From positions 1-6,334 of the forward strand of contig JAICIG010000449.1 of NCBI GenBank assembly GCA_025924495.1: DNA of 6,334 nucleotides. Direction: 5' to 3'. Under the pieces are notes generated by a model. It did no database searches and had not been told where the DNA came from. It saw only the letters and a program-made list of their open reading frames with translations. How positions within the stretch are numbered: the first letter of the stretch is position 1; each line of letters starts with the position of its first letter. Shown in pieces: positions 1 to 5,944 of this stretch. The position numbers and the translations under genes were made by a program. This DNA is from Pirellulales bacterium (GTDB lineage: Bacteria; Planctomycetota; Planctomycetia; Pirellulales; JAICIG01).

Positions 1-1152
1 CTTAACGAGCAAGTCAAACGACCCCGCGGCCGCCTCGAATTGATATCCTTGGTTCTCGAGCGTCACGACGTGCGCCAGAATCTTGTCCATCAACTCGCGA
101 TCGTGCTGCAAGTTGTGCTTGGCCGTCAGCGCCATGATGTTTGACCGGCCGGACAGTTCGCTGACCAGAATTCGGCGTTCGTTGCCAACTAGCTCGGGCG
201 TCATGTGCTCGTAACTCGACGCGACGCGATTGACGGCATGCACATGCATCCCCCCCTTGTGCGCAAAGGCGCTTTGCCCGATGAACGGCTGGTTGGAGCG
301 AAAATTCATATTGGCCAGCTCATAGACGAATCGAGATAGTTCGGTGAGATGGCCCAGGCTCTCTGGCCGCAGCACTTCGTAACCGTGCTTTTTGAACGCC
401 AGGTTCGCAATCACCGAGATCAAATCGGTATTGCCGCAGCGTTCGCCTAGGCCGTTGATCGTGCCTTGTACTTGCACTGCGCCTGCGTCAACCGCGGCCA
501 AAGAATTCGCAACCGCTAGTTCGCAATCGTTATGGCAGTGAATGCCGACCGGCACGGGCAAACCGGCGATCGCCTTGCGGGTCAGCTCGGCAACTTCCTC
601 GGGCATGCTGCCGCCATTAGTGTCGCAGAGCACGACCAGTTTCGCGCCGGCCTCAGCCGCTGCACGAACGGTCTTTAGCGCGTATTCCGGGTTTGCCTTC
701 CAGCCGTCGAAGAAATGCTCGGCATCGTAGATCACCTCGCGTCCAGATTCGCGCAGAAACCGCACGCTCTCGGCAATCATCTCGAGGTTTTCCTCGAGGC
801 TCACTCGCAACACTTCATTGACGTGGAAATCGGAGGTCTTGCCCACCAGAGTGATGACCGGCGCGTGCGAGTCGACAAGCGCTTTCATGCCCGGATCATC
901 AGCCGGCGCCACGCCGCGGCGCCGAGTCATGCCGAAAGCGCAGATGCATCCCGCAGGCAGCCCGAGCTGTGAGACCCTCTGAAAAAACTGAGCATCCTTA
1001 TCGTTCGACAGCGGGTAACCACCCTCAATGTAATCGAAGCCCAGGCTCGCTAGCCGCTCGGCAATCAGCAGCTTGTCCTGCAATGAAAAGCTGACGCCTT
1101 CCCCTTGGCTGCCGTCTCGTAGCGTGGTGTCGTAGATTTGGATGCGACGCAT
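1..1152 (-). CDS. cimA: Citramalate synthase (CimA, LeuA/HMGL family), C-terminus cut by window edge
   Basis: Citramalate synthase condenses pyruvate with acetyl-CoA to (R)-citramalate, the first step of the threonine-independent route to 2-ketobutyrate and isoleucine, in the cytoplasm. The 384 visible codons are open from the ATG at 1152 to the window edge. They cover the whole TIM-barrel domain: DTTLRDGSQG at residues 8-17 (Arg12 and metal ligand Asp13), EHFFDGWK at 145-152, CDTNGG at 176-181, HCHND at 205-209 (metal ligands His205 and His207), NGLGERCGN at 233-241 and AHKGGMHVHAV at 297-307. EHFFDGWK together with GGMHVHAV favours the GSU1798-type citramalate synthase family (TIGR00977) over 2-isopropylmalate or homocitrate synthase. 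Family members are about 520-540 residues, so the missing part is most of the C-terminal LeuA-dimer regulatory domain. The start has a GAGG Shine-Dalgarno at 1158-1161, five bases upstream. A strong terminator and an Ile-rich small ORF lie just upstream and suggest control by isoleucine supply. Gene and family are firm. Substrate specificity is inferred from motifs. Confidence 0.93.
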   Translation of the reverse strand, partial: MRRIQIYDTTLRDGSQGEGVSFSLQDKLLIAERLASLGFDYIEGGYPLSNDKDAQFFQRVSQLGLPAGCICAFGMTRRRGVAPADDPGMKALVDSHAPVITLVGKTSDFHVNEVLRVSLEENLEMIAESVRFLRESGREVIYDAEHFFDGWKANPEYALKTVRAAAEAGAKLVVLCDTNGGSMPEEVAELTRKAIAGLPVPVGIHCHNDCELAVANSLAAVDAGAVQVQGTINGLGERCGNTDLISVIANLAFKKHGYEVLRPESLGHLTELSRFVYELANMNFRSNQPFIGQSAFAHKGGMHVHAVNRVASSYEHMTPELVGNERRILVSELSGRSNIMALTAKHNLQHDRELMDKILAHVVTLENQGYQFEAAAGSFDLLVK

Positions 1153-1220
1153 GGAAACCTCGGGATCTCGGATGGCGAATTCGGGCTCGACGAAATCTCA
1201 GGAAAGGGTAACGGGGAAAC

Positions 1221-1256
1221 AAAAAAGCCCTGGGCCGATTTTCGGCCGCAGGGCTT
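1221..1256 (-). terminator. Strong intrinsic terminator upstream of cimA (probable attenuator)
   Basis: Read on the minus strand, the arm at 1256-1242 pairs with 1238-1225 to give about 14 base pairs, mostly GC, with one bulged base (1248) and a tiny A-rich loop. Six T residues (1226-1221) follow at once, then a further T cluster. This is a textbook Rho-independent terminator. It points toward cimA and ends 68 bases before its ATG, so any transcript from the promoter at 1433-1461, or from the M16 genes, must read through it to reach cimA. It can therefore end the M16 operon and also act as a regulated attenuator. The arm 1254-1243 can pair instead with 1295-1283. Confidence 0.9.
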
Positions 1257-1295
1257 GGAGTTGATCGGTTTTGCCGCTCAATGCCCTTAAGGCCG
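1243..1295 (-). promoter_or_regulatory. Candidate antiterminator pairing in the cimA leader
   Basis: On the minus-strand RNA, CGGCC (1295-1291) is complementary to GGCCG (1247-1243), and AGGGC (1287-1283) is complementary to GCCCU (1254-1250). The two five-pair helices are separated by a small internal loop of three by two bases and enclose a 28-base loop. The pairing uses most of the 5' arm of the terminator, so the two structures exclude each other. The 5' strand overlaps the last two sense codons and the UAA stop of the small leader ORF. A ribosome at the stop would hide it, while one held on the preceding Ile codons would leave it about free. The base pairing is read directly from the sequence. 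Its use in the cell is inferred. Confidence 0.6.
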
Positions 1296-1400
1296 TTCCT
1301 CCTGAATAATCACGATCTCTCGAATAATCGCATCGCGCGTAATTCGAACGGCGCCAGCAGGCGGCATTCCAAACTTCGCGTTTTCGGTTTTTCGGGTCAT
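1287..1400 (-). CDS. Ile-rich 37-residue leader peptide upstream of cimA
   Basis: This small ORF begins at ATG 1400-1398 and ends at TAA 1289-1287, 37 residues in all. Its C-terminal half reads AVRITRDAIIREIVIIQ, then EERP and stop. Residues 20, 25, 26, 29, 31 and 32 are isoleucine, five of them ATT and one ATC, with a Val at 30. It starts about 25 bases after the likely transcription start of a near-consensus promoter, and its stop lies 30 bases before a strong terminator that precedes cimA, an isoleucine-pathway gene. This is the layout of an attenuator leader peptide like those of ilv and leu operons. There is no clear Shine-Dalgarno before ATG 1400. An internal ATG at 1367, which would give 26 residues, is a possible alternative. 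The peptide has no signal sequence, and I recognise no domain. It could instead be a free-standing small protein or a chance ORF. The Ile run and the location argue against chance. Confidence 0.6.
   Translation of the reverse strand: MTRKTENAKFGMPPAGAVRITRDAIIREIVIIQEERP
1292..1352 (-). promoter_or_regulatory. Candidate protector (1:2) pairing in the cimA leader
   Basis: GCCGUUC at 1352-1346 (leader codons Ala17, Val18 and the first base of Arg19) is complementary over seven bases to GAACGGC at 1298-1292. The latter overlaps the 5' half of the antiterminator segment. Such pairing would free the terminator, as the 1:2 hairpin does in classical attenuators. It is weaker evidence than the antiterminator because a ribosome on the last Ile pair would not cover the upstream arm, so it may act only when the leader is not being translated or just after release. 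Confidence 0.35.
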
Positions 1401-1432
1401 GATACGGCGAATTGGGCAAGAATGACCACTCA

Positions 1433-1461
1433 AGCATACGACTGCCTGGGAGGGGTGTCAA
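1433..1461 (-). promoter_or_regulatory. Sigma-70 promoter for the leader peptide and cimA
   Basis: On the minus strand a perfect TTGACA (1461-1456) is followed by exactly 17 bases and then TATGCT (1438-1433), a five-of-six match to the -10 consensus. Transcription should start near 1425-1427, about 25 bases before the leader ATG. The promoter lies 45 bases after the stop of the upstream M16 gene, so cimA need not depend on that operon. Confidence 0.8.
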
Positions 1462-1506
1462 CCGAGCCGCGCTGGATGCCCCGTAAAGCCGGAGCGTCGG
1501 AATTCT

Positions 1507-2745
1507 TTACTTCGGGGCGGGTACATTCGCCAGCGGACCAATGGCCACCGTCGTGCTTGCCGTCAGTGGATGCTTTTTCAGCACGGCGGCAATCTGCTCG
1601 AGCGTTACGGCGTCAACCGCGTCCAGATCATCCTTGATCGAACGGTACTCGCGCCGATGCATCCAGTTCGAGCCCAGATTGAACAACCGGCCGCGCGGAC
1701 GCTCGCTCGAGAGCACGACGCGAGAGTTGAGCTTGTTTTTGGCCTGCTCCAATTCGGCGGCAGTCACCCCTTCGGCCTCGGCGCGGCGATAGATGTCGAG
1801 GATTCGCTGGAAGTTTTCTGCGGCGAACTCGGGATCGCAGCTCAAGTAGGTCAAGTACAACCCCACGCCCTGATAGTCGTAGTGCCCGAGCGTGGCATTT
1901 TCAGCCAGGCCTGGATCCACCAGCTCCCAGTAGAGACGGCTGCCGGAATCATCTCCCAAGACGGTCGCCAGCAGTTTAGCGGCGAACCGATCGGGATCGG
2001 TCGCCGAAGGGCCGTTGGCCAGTTGGATGCCGTACTCCTGCGTCGCGGCCTCGCGGCGGAGACATTCGAAGCCGCGGTGCGCTTCCGGCTGATCGAGGGC
2101 GCGCCCGGCTTCGAACGGCTCCCACGCACCGCAATTGGCCTCGGCGGCAGCGACGAATTCGTCGAAATCGAGCTTGCCCGCGGCGACCAAGGAAATGTTT
2201 TGCGGACTGTACCTTCGTTGAAAGTACGCGCGCATCGCGTCAACCTTGAGGTCGGTGATGCTCTGAACGGTGCCGAGCACGCTGTGACCGAGCGGGTGGC
2301 GGCCGAAGTGAACGGCCCGCACATGATCGTCGGCGCCGAAGGGGGGCTGGTCGGCGTACATCTGAATTTCTTCGATGATCACCTTCTTCTCGGTGTTGAA
2401 ATCCTCCTCGCGCAGCGAAGGTCGCATGATGTCGGCCAGCAAATTGACCGCCGGCCGCAGATATTCCGGCAGCACGGCCGCATAGTACACCGTCTTCTCT
2501 TCGCTGGTAAAGGCGTTGTAGTGGGCGCCCATTTCGTCGAACTCGCGATTCACATCGTCGGCAGAGCGCGTGGGCGTGCCTTTGAACACCATGTGCTCCA
2601 GGAAGTGGCTCACGCCCGAGACATCGTTCGTCTCGTCGCGCGCTCCCGTCTTGACGAAAAATCCCAGGGCCGTCGAACGGGCTTCCGCGTTGCACTCGGC
2701 AACGACTTCTAAGCCATTCGGCAGCACGTGTTCACGAAACTCCAT
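1507..2745 (-). CDS. M16 family zinc peptidase, catalytic subunit (HxxEH, beta-type)
   Basis: A 412-residue member of the M16B (processing-peptidase-like) family, which degrades or trims short unstructured peptides inside a clamshell-shaped dimer. The inverted zinc motif HFLEH is at residues 47-51 (ligands His47 and His51, catalytic Glu50), in the context SHFLEHMVFKGT. The third ligand is in VIIEEI at 122-127, probably Glu126. The C-terminal domain keeps GSRLYWEL (268-275), but the usual Arg and Tyr of the substrate-binding pair are replaced by Val276 and Glu282. The family length of about 410-430 is matched. No signal peptide is seen, so it is probably cytoplasmic. The ATG at 2745 lies inside the end of the upstream M16 gene (14-base overlap) and has GGAG at 2756-2753, seven bases upstream, so the two are translationally linked. 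The most likely reading is the zinc-bearing half of a heterodimer with its neighbour. No terminator follows before the one at 1221-1256. Substrate unknown. Confidence 0.92.
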   Translation of the reverse strand: MEFREHVLPNGLEVVAECNAEARSTALGFFVKTGARDETNDVSGVSHFLEHMVFKGTPTRSADDVNREFDEMGAHYNAFTSEEKTVYYAAVLPEYLRPAVNLLADIMRPSLREEDFNTEKKVIIEEIQMYADQPPFGADDHVRAVHFGRHPLGHSVLGTVQSITDLKVDAMRAYFQRRYSPQNISLVAAGKLDFDEFVAAAEANCGAWEPFEAGRALDQPEAHRGFECLRREAATQEYGIQLANGPSATDPDRFAAKLLATVLGDDSGSRLYWELVDPGLAENATLGHYDYQGVGLYLTYLSCDPEFAAENFQRILDIYRRAEAEGVTAAELEQAKNKLNSRVVLSSERPRGRLFNLGSNWMHRREYRSIKDDLDAVDAVTLEQIAAVLKKHPLTASTTVAIGPLANVPAPK

Positions 2746-3976
2746 GAGGCGTCTCCAATGGCTTGCTGCCGAGCGTGACGATGGTGAAATCGCTCGGACG
2801 ATTCTTGGACAGGTAGGCGTTGATGCTTTCGGGCGTCAAGGCGTCGACGATCGCACTGACCTCGTCCAAAGTTCGCACCCGTCCCAGATAATACCAGTCG
2901 CGGACCAAGGCGCCGCTGCGCGCCGAACTCGACTCCTGCTGCATTATCAAACCGCTTTTGATCCGCGCCTTGAGCCGCGTGAGCTCGCCGGGCTCGATGC
3001 CGTCCGACAGGCGAATCACTTCAGCTAACGTCACATCTAGAGTTTCTTGAGCGCGCTCGGCGGTCGTGCCGGCGTAACAGAAAACTCTGCCGCGATCCAA
3101 CAGCGTGCTGTGCGTGGCATAAACCGTGTAACAAAGCCCTCGTTTCTCGCGCACTTCGGTAAACAACCGCGAACTCATGCCGCCGCTCAATACGCCGATG
3201 GCGGCCGACGCCTGATAGTAGTCGGGATCGCGATAGGCGACGCTCGGATATGCAATGCCGATCTGCGTCTGATTCGATTCATGCTGCAGATGGTCGCGTT
3301 TGGGTCCGACCCTGTGCTCCGTGATTTTGGGTTCTGCCTGCGCGGGCCAGTCGCCGAACAGTTTGCCGATTTGCTGCTTTAAGGCAGCCCAATCGATGCG
3401 GCCGGCCACGCCGACGATCGTGCCATTGGGGCGGAATTGCCGGGCGAAATAGTCTTTGATCTCGCTGATGTTGATCGCCTCGAGCGCTTCTCGCTGCCCC
3501 TGGCTGGGCCGCCCCCACGGATCGGGCAAATGCCGGCGGCGCAATTCGAGCATGACCTTCTGGCTTGGTTCGTCTTCGACTGCCGCCAATTCCTGCAGAG
3601 CCGTCAACCGGCTTGGCTCCAGTTGATCGGCGGGAAGGAGGGGGCGGCGGAGTACGTCGGCATAAATTTCCAGCGCCGGCAGCAGATTCTTGGAAAGCGT
3701 AGCGCCGCGAAAATTCAGATGAGCGTCACCCACCCCTTCGCCGCGTTCGACCCCCAGATTGTCCAGATCGTTGACGAATTGGCGATTGTCGCGCGAGCCG
3801 GCGCCTCGCAGCACCAGTTCGCACGTCAGTCCGGCCAGGCCGCCGCGATCTTGCGATTCATAGATCGTGCCGGCCGGCACTCGGAACGTGAACGCAGCCG
3901 ACTCCACCGATTGCATCGGCTCGGCCAGCAGTACGAGTCCATTGTCGAAGGTGTGAGAAAGAATCGACTGGGGCAC
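2732..3976 (-). CDS. M16 family peptidase-like protein, non-catalytic subunit (R/Y, alpha-type)
   Basis: A 414-residue M16B homologue whose zinc site is gone. Where its partner has HFLEH this protein has GLTCE (residues 49-53), so the two His ligands become Gly49 and Glu53 and the catalytic Glu becomes Cys52. The C-terminal domain instead has a fine substrate-binding signature, SSRLFTEVREKRGLCY (268-283), with the Arg276 and Tyr283 pair that active M16 complexes need. The losses in the two neighbours are therefore complementary, as in the mitochondrial alpha/beta processing peptidase and in known bacterial two-gene M16B pairs. The start is GTG at 3976-3974, with GGGAG at 3986-3982 five bases upstream. 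Its stop overlaps the next gene by 14 bases, so both are made from one message. No signal peptide or membrane helix is seen. Family and loss of zinc ligands are read from the sequence. Heterodimer formation is inferred. Confidence 0.9.
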   Translation of the reverse strand: MPQSILSHTFDNGLVLLAEPMQSVESAAFTFRVPAGTIYESQDRGGLAGLTCELVLRGAGSRDNRQFVNDLDNLGVERGEGVGDAHLNFRGATLSKNLLPALEIYADVLRRPLLPADQLEPSRLTALQELAAVEDEPSQKVMLELRRRHLPDPWGRPSQGQREALEAINISEIKDYFARQFRPNGTIVGVAGRIDWAALKQQIGKLFGDWPAQAEPKITEHRVGPKRDHLQHESNQTQIGIAYPSVAYRDPDYYQASAAIGVLSGGMSSRLFTEVREKRGLCYTVYATHSTLLDRGRVFCYAGTTAERAQETLDVTLAEVIRLSDGIEPGELTRLKARIKSGLIMQQESSSARSGALVRDWYYLGRVRTLDEVSAIVDALTPESINAYLSKNRPSDFTIVTLGSKPLETPHGVS

Positions 3977-4096
3977 GGAGACTCCCGAGTTCTGTTTGGG
4001 CCAATGCCGGGCCGACGTGACTACAGCAATCCGGCATTTGATTCCACGAGAGAGCCGGAAATCGCCGCATAGCGAGCGGTTCCGAGCGCCATCTTC

Positions 4097-4130
4097 AGTA
4101 TATGCCGGTAGAAAAGGCTAGAGCCTACCG
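4097..4130 (-). promoter_or_regulatory. Weak promoter candidate with inverted repeat, upstream of the M16 operon
   Basis: TATACT at 4102-4097 (minus) is a good -10 box, but the -35 position at a 17-base spacing reads GGCTCT, far from consensus. The expected -35 and spacer are filled by overlapping inverted repeats: CGGTAG (4106-4111) with CTACCG (4125-4130), and within them AGGCT-AG-AGCCT (4115-4126). A poor -35 overlaid by a dyad could mean an activator- or repressor-dependent promoter. The untranslated leader to the GTG at 3976 would be about 115 bases. Low certainty. Confidence 0.3.
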
Positions 4131-4202
4131 CTTTACCCCGAAAATCGCAACGGGCTGGGCAGTCAGTACTTAAACCGACCGAGGGACGTCAAATCAATCA
4201 TT

Positions 4203-4237
4203 GCCATCGACGGCGCGGGCATGATCCGTCGAATGGC
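4203..4237 (-). terminator. Terminator-like hairpin after the metallophosphoesterase gene
   Basis: GCCA plus TCGACGG (4203-4213) is matched by CCGTCGA plus TGGC (4226-4237). This gives an 11-pair stem with one bulged base (4233) and a 12-base loop, 57 bases after the phosphoesterase stop. On the minus strand it is followed by a moderately T-rich stretch rather than a clean T run, so it is a weak intrinsic terminator at best. It may instead be a processing or regulatory hairpin. Confidence 0.4.
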
Positions 4238-4255
4238 TCGTGAGTGCCCGGTGCA

Positions 4256-4270
4256 TCGCATGCCATGCGA
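4256..4270. repeat. 15-bp palindrome (7+1+7)
   Basis: TCGCATG at 4256-4262 and CATGCGA at 4264-4270 are perfect reverse complements around a single central C. It lies 24 bases after the phosphoesterase stop. A one-base loop makes an RNA hairpin unlikely as written, so if functional it would be a DNA-binding dyad. No second copy is seen in the window. Confidence 0.45.
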
Positions 4271-4294
4271 ACTGGCGGTACGGCGCGGTTGGTC

Positions 4295-5245
4295 TTACTG
4301 AGGGCTCTGCTGGCTGCGACGCTTTACGACTGGCAGGCTAAATCGGTCAAATTCTTCGCCATCCACGTCGAGTACGCGGACGTCGAGGCGGCCAGGCAGG
4401 ACGTCAACCAAGCCATAGTGGTTCGTGCCGGCCTTGAAGACCGCAGTGCGGTCGTCGGGCGTTTCAGGGCCATAGAGCTTGTGACTGGCGCCGCCGCTGG
4501 TGACGTACGTGATGCCGTCGAGCGACTTGGTGCGATCGTAGTAGTGGTGATGGCCGTTGAGAACCAACGACACTTCCGAGCCGGCAATCCGGCCATGCAG
4601 CCAGATGCGCCTCAAGTATTGGTTGGCGAAATCGCGATGGCCGCAGGTGAAGACGGGCCGATGCAGACAAACGACTGCCGTCTGCGGGTGCTGTTCGAGA
4701 TGCCAGGCGAGAAATCGGCCCTGCTCGCTCCAAGGCGCCAGCGAGCGCTCGGAATTAAGCATCAGAAAATCGAGGCCGCGATGCGAGAAGTGGTAAAAGG
4801 TCTCGGGTAGCTGGGGGAAATACTGGCGAAAACGAATCTCGCCCCGATCATCGTAGGCCAGCATGCGGTCGTGGTTGCCGACCACGGGCATCAATTTCAG
4901 ATCATAGCGAGCAGCCTGGTCGAGAACGTACTTCCATTGCTCGTCGATGTCGGCATTGTCGACAATGTCCCCGAGGTGCAAAACCAGCTCGACCTTTGCT
5001 GCTTGGAAGCGAGCGAAGATCTTATCGACGATGCCCTCGCCTAATTGCGTGTCGCCGACGAATCCGAATGACCAGAGCTTGGAGTTGCTCTCCGCTTCGG
5101 ACCCCGCATGATTCGAGGTGGCCGTCCATGCCGGCGCAGCGGCCGGCCCCACCTCGGGCGTTGCCAACGCCCAGGCATAGATTGCCGCCAGGACCGCGGC
5201 CAACAGTCCTAATCGCAATGTCCAACGGCCGTAGCGTCGTATCAC
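4295..5245 (-). CDS. Exported calcineurin-like metallophosphoesterase
   Basis: A 316-residue phosphoesterase of the calcineurin-like superfamily, which uses two metal ions to hydrolyse phosphate esters. The metal-binding blocks are in order: GDTQ (64-67, Asp65), GDIVD (92-96, Asp93), GNHD (123-126, Asn124, His125), LHRP (194-197, His195) and GHHH (231-234). The first block has Gln where the common GDxH has His. An N-terminal RRYGRW followed by a hydrophobic run (about residues 9-28) ending in ALATP looks like a signal peptide or signal anchor, so the enzyme should act outside the cytoplasmic membrane. I chose the GTG at 5245 because GGAG (5257-5254) lies eight bases upstream and the signal sequence then begins at once. 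The frame stays open to a TTG at 5371, but that would add 42 residues before the signal. The gene is alone: a plus-strand gene diverges from it, and a hairpin follows it. The substrate cannot be told from sequence. Confidence 0.88.
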   Translation of the reverse strand: MIRRYGRWTLRLGLLAAVLAAIYAWALATPEVGPAAAPAWTATSNHAGSEAESNSKLWSFGFVGDTQLGEGIVDKIFARFQAAKVELVLHLGDIVDNADIDEQWKYVLDQAARYDLKLMPVVGNHDRMLAYDDRGEIRFRQYFPQLPETFYHFSHRGLDFLMLNSERSLAPWSEQGRFLAWHLEQHPQTAVVCLHRPVFTCGHRDFANQYLRRIWLHGRIAGSEVSLVLNGHHHYYDRTKSLDGITYVTSGGASHKLYGPETPDDRTAVFKAGTNHYGLVDVLPGRLDVRVLDVDGEEFDRFSLPVVKRRSQQSPQ

Positions 5246-5473
5246 GCAAGTAGCTCCAGTCCGAGGATTCAGGGCGGTACAATGGTAGCGAGACCCAATT
5301 AAGCCGCGAAGCCGAATGTGACGTCGGCGGACGGGACTAAAGACGCAGCCAAGAACGGCGCCAACTGGCAAAATGCCGCCGACTGCCTAAAAGGGCCAGC
5401 TTGCCAAGATGGCGGCTTATTTCGACAACACTCGGGGCTGTCTCAAGATGCTTTCGCGTCCCGCGAGGTTGCT
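5246..5473. other. Divergent intergenic region
   Basis: These 228 bases lie between the GTG of the phosphoesterase (minus) and the ATG of the small membrane protein (plus) and must hold both promoters. TACAAT at 5278-5283 (plus) is a good -10 box but has no recognisable -35. The segment also has TGGCAA (5366-5371) with TTGCCA (5401-5406), and GCCGCC (5375-5380) with GGCGGC (5411-5416). These are crossed complementary pairs in the untranslated leader of the plus-strand gene. An open frame runs from 5318 into that gene but has no ribosome site or family support. Confidence 0.4.
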
Positions 5474-5758
5474 ATGACAATCACCGGATTCTTAATTCTC
5501 TTGCTGATCGCGGCGATCTGCGGCAGCATCGCGCAAGCTTTAGTCGGCTATTCGCATGGCGGATGCCTGGTTTCCGCGGCGTTGGGACTGATCGGCGCCT
5601 TGATTGGAACGTGGCTGGCGCAAATGTTCAGCCTGCCTTTTGGCATTTCGGTGAACATCGATGGGCAGGAGTTTCCGATCGTCTGGTCGATTCTGGGCGC
5701 CACGCTGTTCGTCGCAATCCTGAGCCTCTTGACGTATCGCCGCGCGCCGCCGGTGTAG
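5474..5758 (+). CDS. GlsB/YeaQ/YmgE-like small membrane protein (transglycosylase-associated family)
   Basis: A 94-residue, almost wholly hydrophobic protein with three predicted membrane helices at about residues 4-22, 30-53 and 67-87, rich in Gly and Ala within the helices (GLIGALIGTWLA at 38-49) and ending in a short basic tail (YRRAPPV). Size and helix pattern fit the GlsB/YeaQ/YmgE family (PF04226), often linked to general stress in other bacteria. The biochemical role is unknown. It has a longer loop between helices two and three (FSLPFGISVNIDGQEF) than the roughly 80-residue enteric members. ATG 5474 is chosen because GAGG (5465-5468) lies five bases upstream and the first helix follows. 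An upstream extension in the same frame lacks these features. The next plus-strand gene begins 186 bases later, and no clear terminator lies between, so co-transcription is possible. Confidence 0.8.
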   Translation: MTITGFLILLLIAAICGSIAQALVGYSHGGCLVSAALGLIGALIGTWLAQMFSLPFGISVNIDGQEFPIVWSILGATLFVAILSLLTYRRAPPV

Positions 5759-5944
5759 TCCGTTGGCGGGAGCCGCGTGACACAAGGCAGTCGCATCTGG
5801 ATTGACGGGCTCGCCTGCTCGCTCGCGGCCGTGTTGAGCTTTGCGCGACGGGCGAGCGCGATTCCGGCAGGACTTTCGCTGGACATCTCCCGAGGGCTCC
5901 GACAAACTCATAGCTATCGCTTCACACTTTTTGTGGACAACACC

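Larger units (their letters stand above)
3977..4294. other. Gene-free stretch between the phosphoesterase and the M16 operon
   Basis: These 318 bases separate the end of the metallophosphoesterase gene from the start of the M16 pair, both on the minus strand. I see no credible ORF: short frames lack a ribosome site or overlap the M16 gene out of frame. It holds a palindrome (4256-4270), a terminator-like hairpin (4203-4237), and an inverted repeat next to a TATACT box (4097-4130). The rest shows nothing I can name. Confidence 0.6.

Noticed and set aside
241..256. Possible frameshift at a run of seven C in cimA
   Set aside because: Careful counting keeps the frame, and the conserved AHKGGMHVHAV motif reads straight through.
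1198..1461. 87-codon minus-strand frame across the cimA leader
   Set aside because: It would start inside the -35 element, upstream of the likely transcription start, and would be read through the terminator hairpin. The composition is unlike a protein.
1570..2712. 380-codon open frame on the plus strand
   Set aside because: It lies wholly antisense to the catalytic M16 gene, whose motifs are clear. The translation has no recognisable domain and reflects codon structure of the opposite strand.
3437..4072. 211-codon plus-strand frame
   Set aside because: It is antisense to the non-catalytic M16 gene and has no family match that I recognise.
4244..4810. 188-codon plus-strand frame
   Set aside because: It is antisense to the metallophosphoesterase, whose five metal blocks support the minus strand.
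5366..5416. Crossed complementary hexamers suggesting a pseudoknot or riboswitch before the small membrane protein
   Set aside because: Only two six-base matches, no known riboswitch core, and chance is likely. Mentioned only in the intergenic entry.
5809..5857. Hairpin GCTCGCC (5809-5815) with GGCGAGC (5851-5857) before the acyltransferase
   Set aside because: The loop is 35 bases, there is no T run on either strand, and CGCTCGC (5820-5826) competes for the same arm. Likely chance in a GC-rich stretch.
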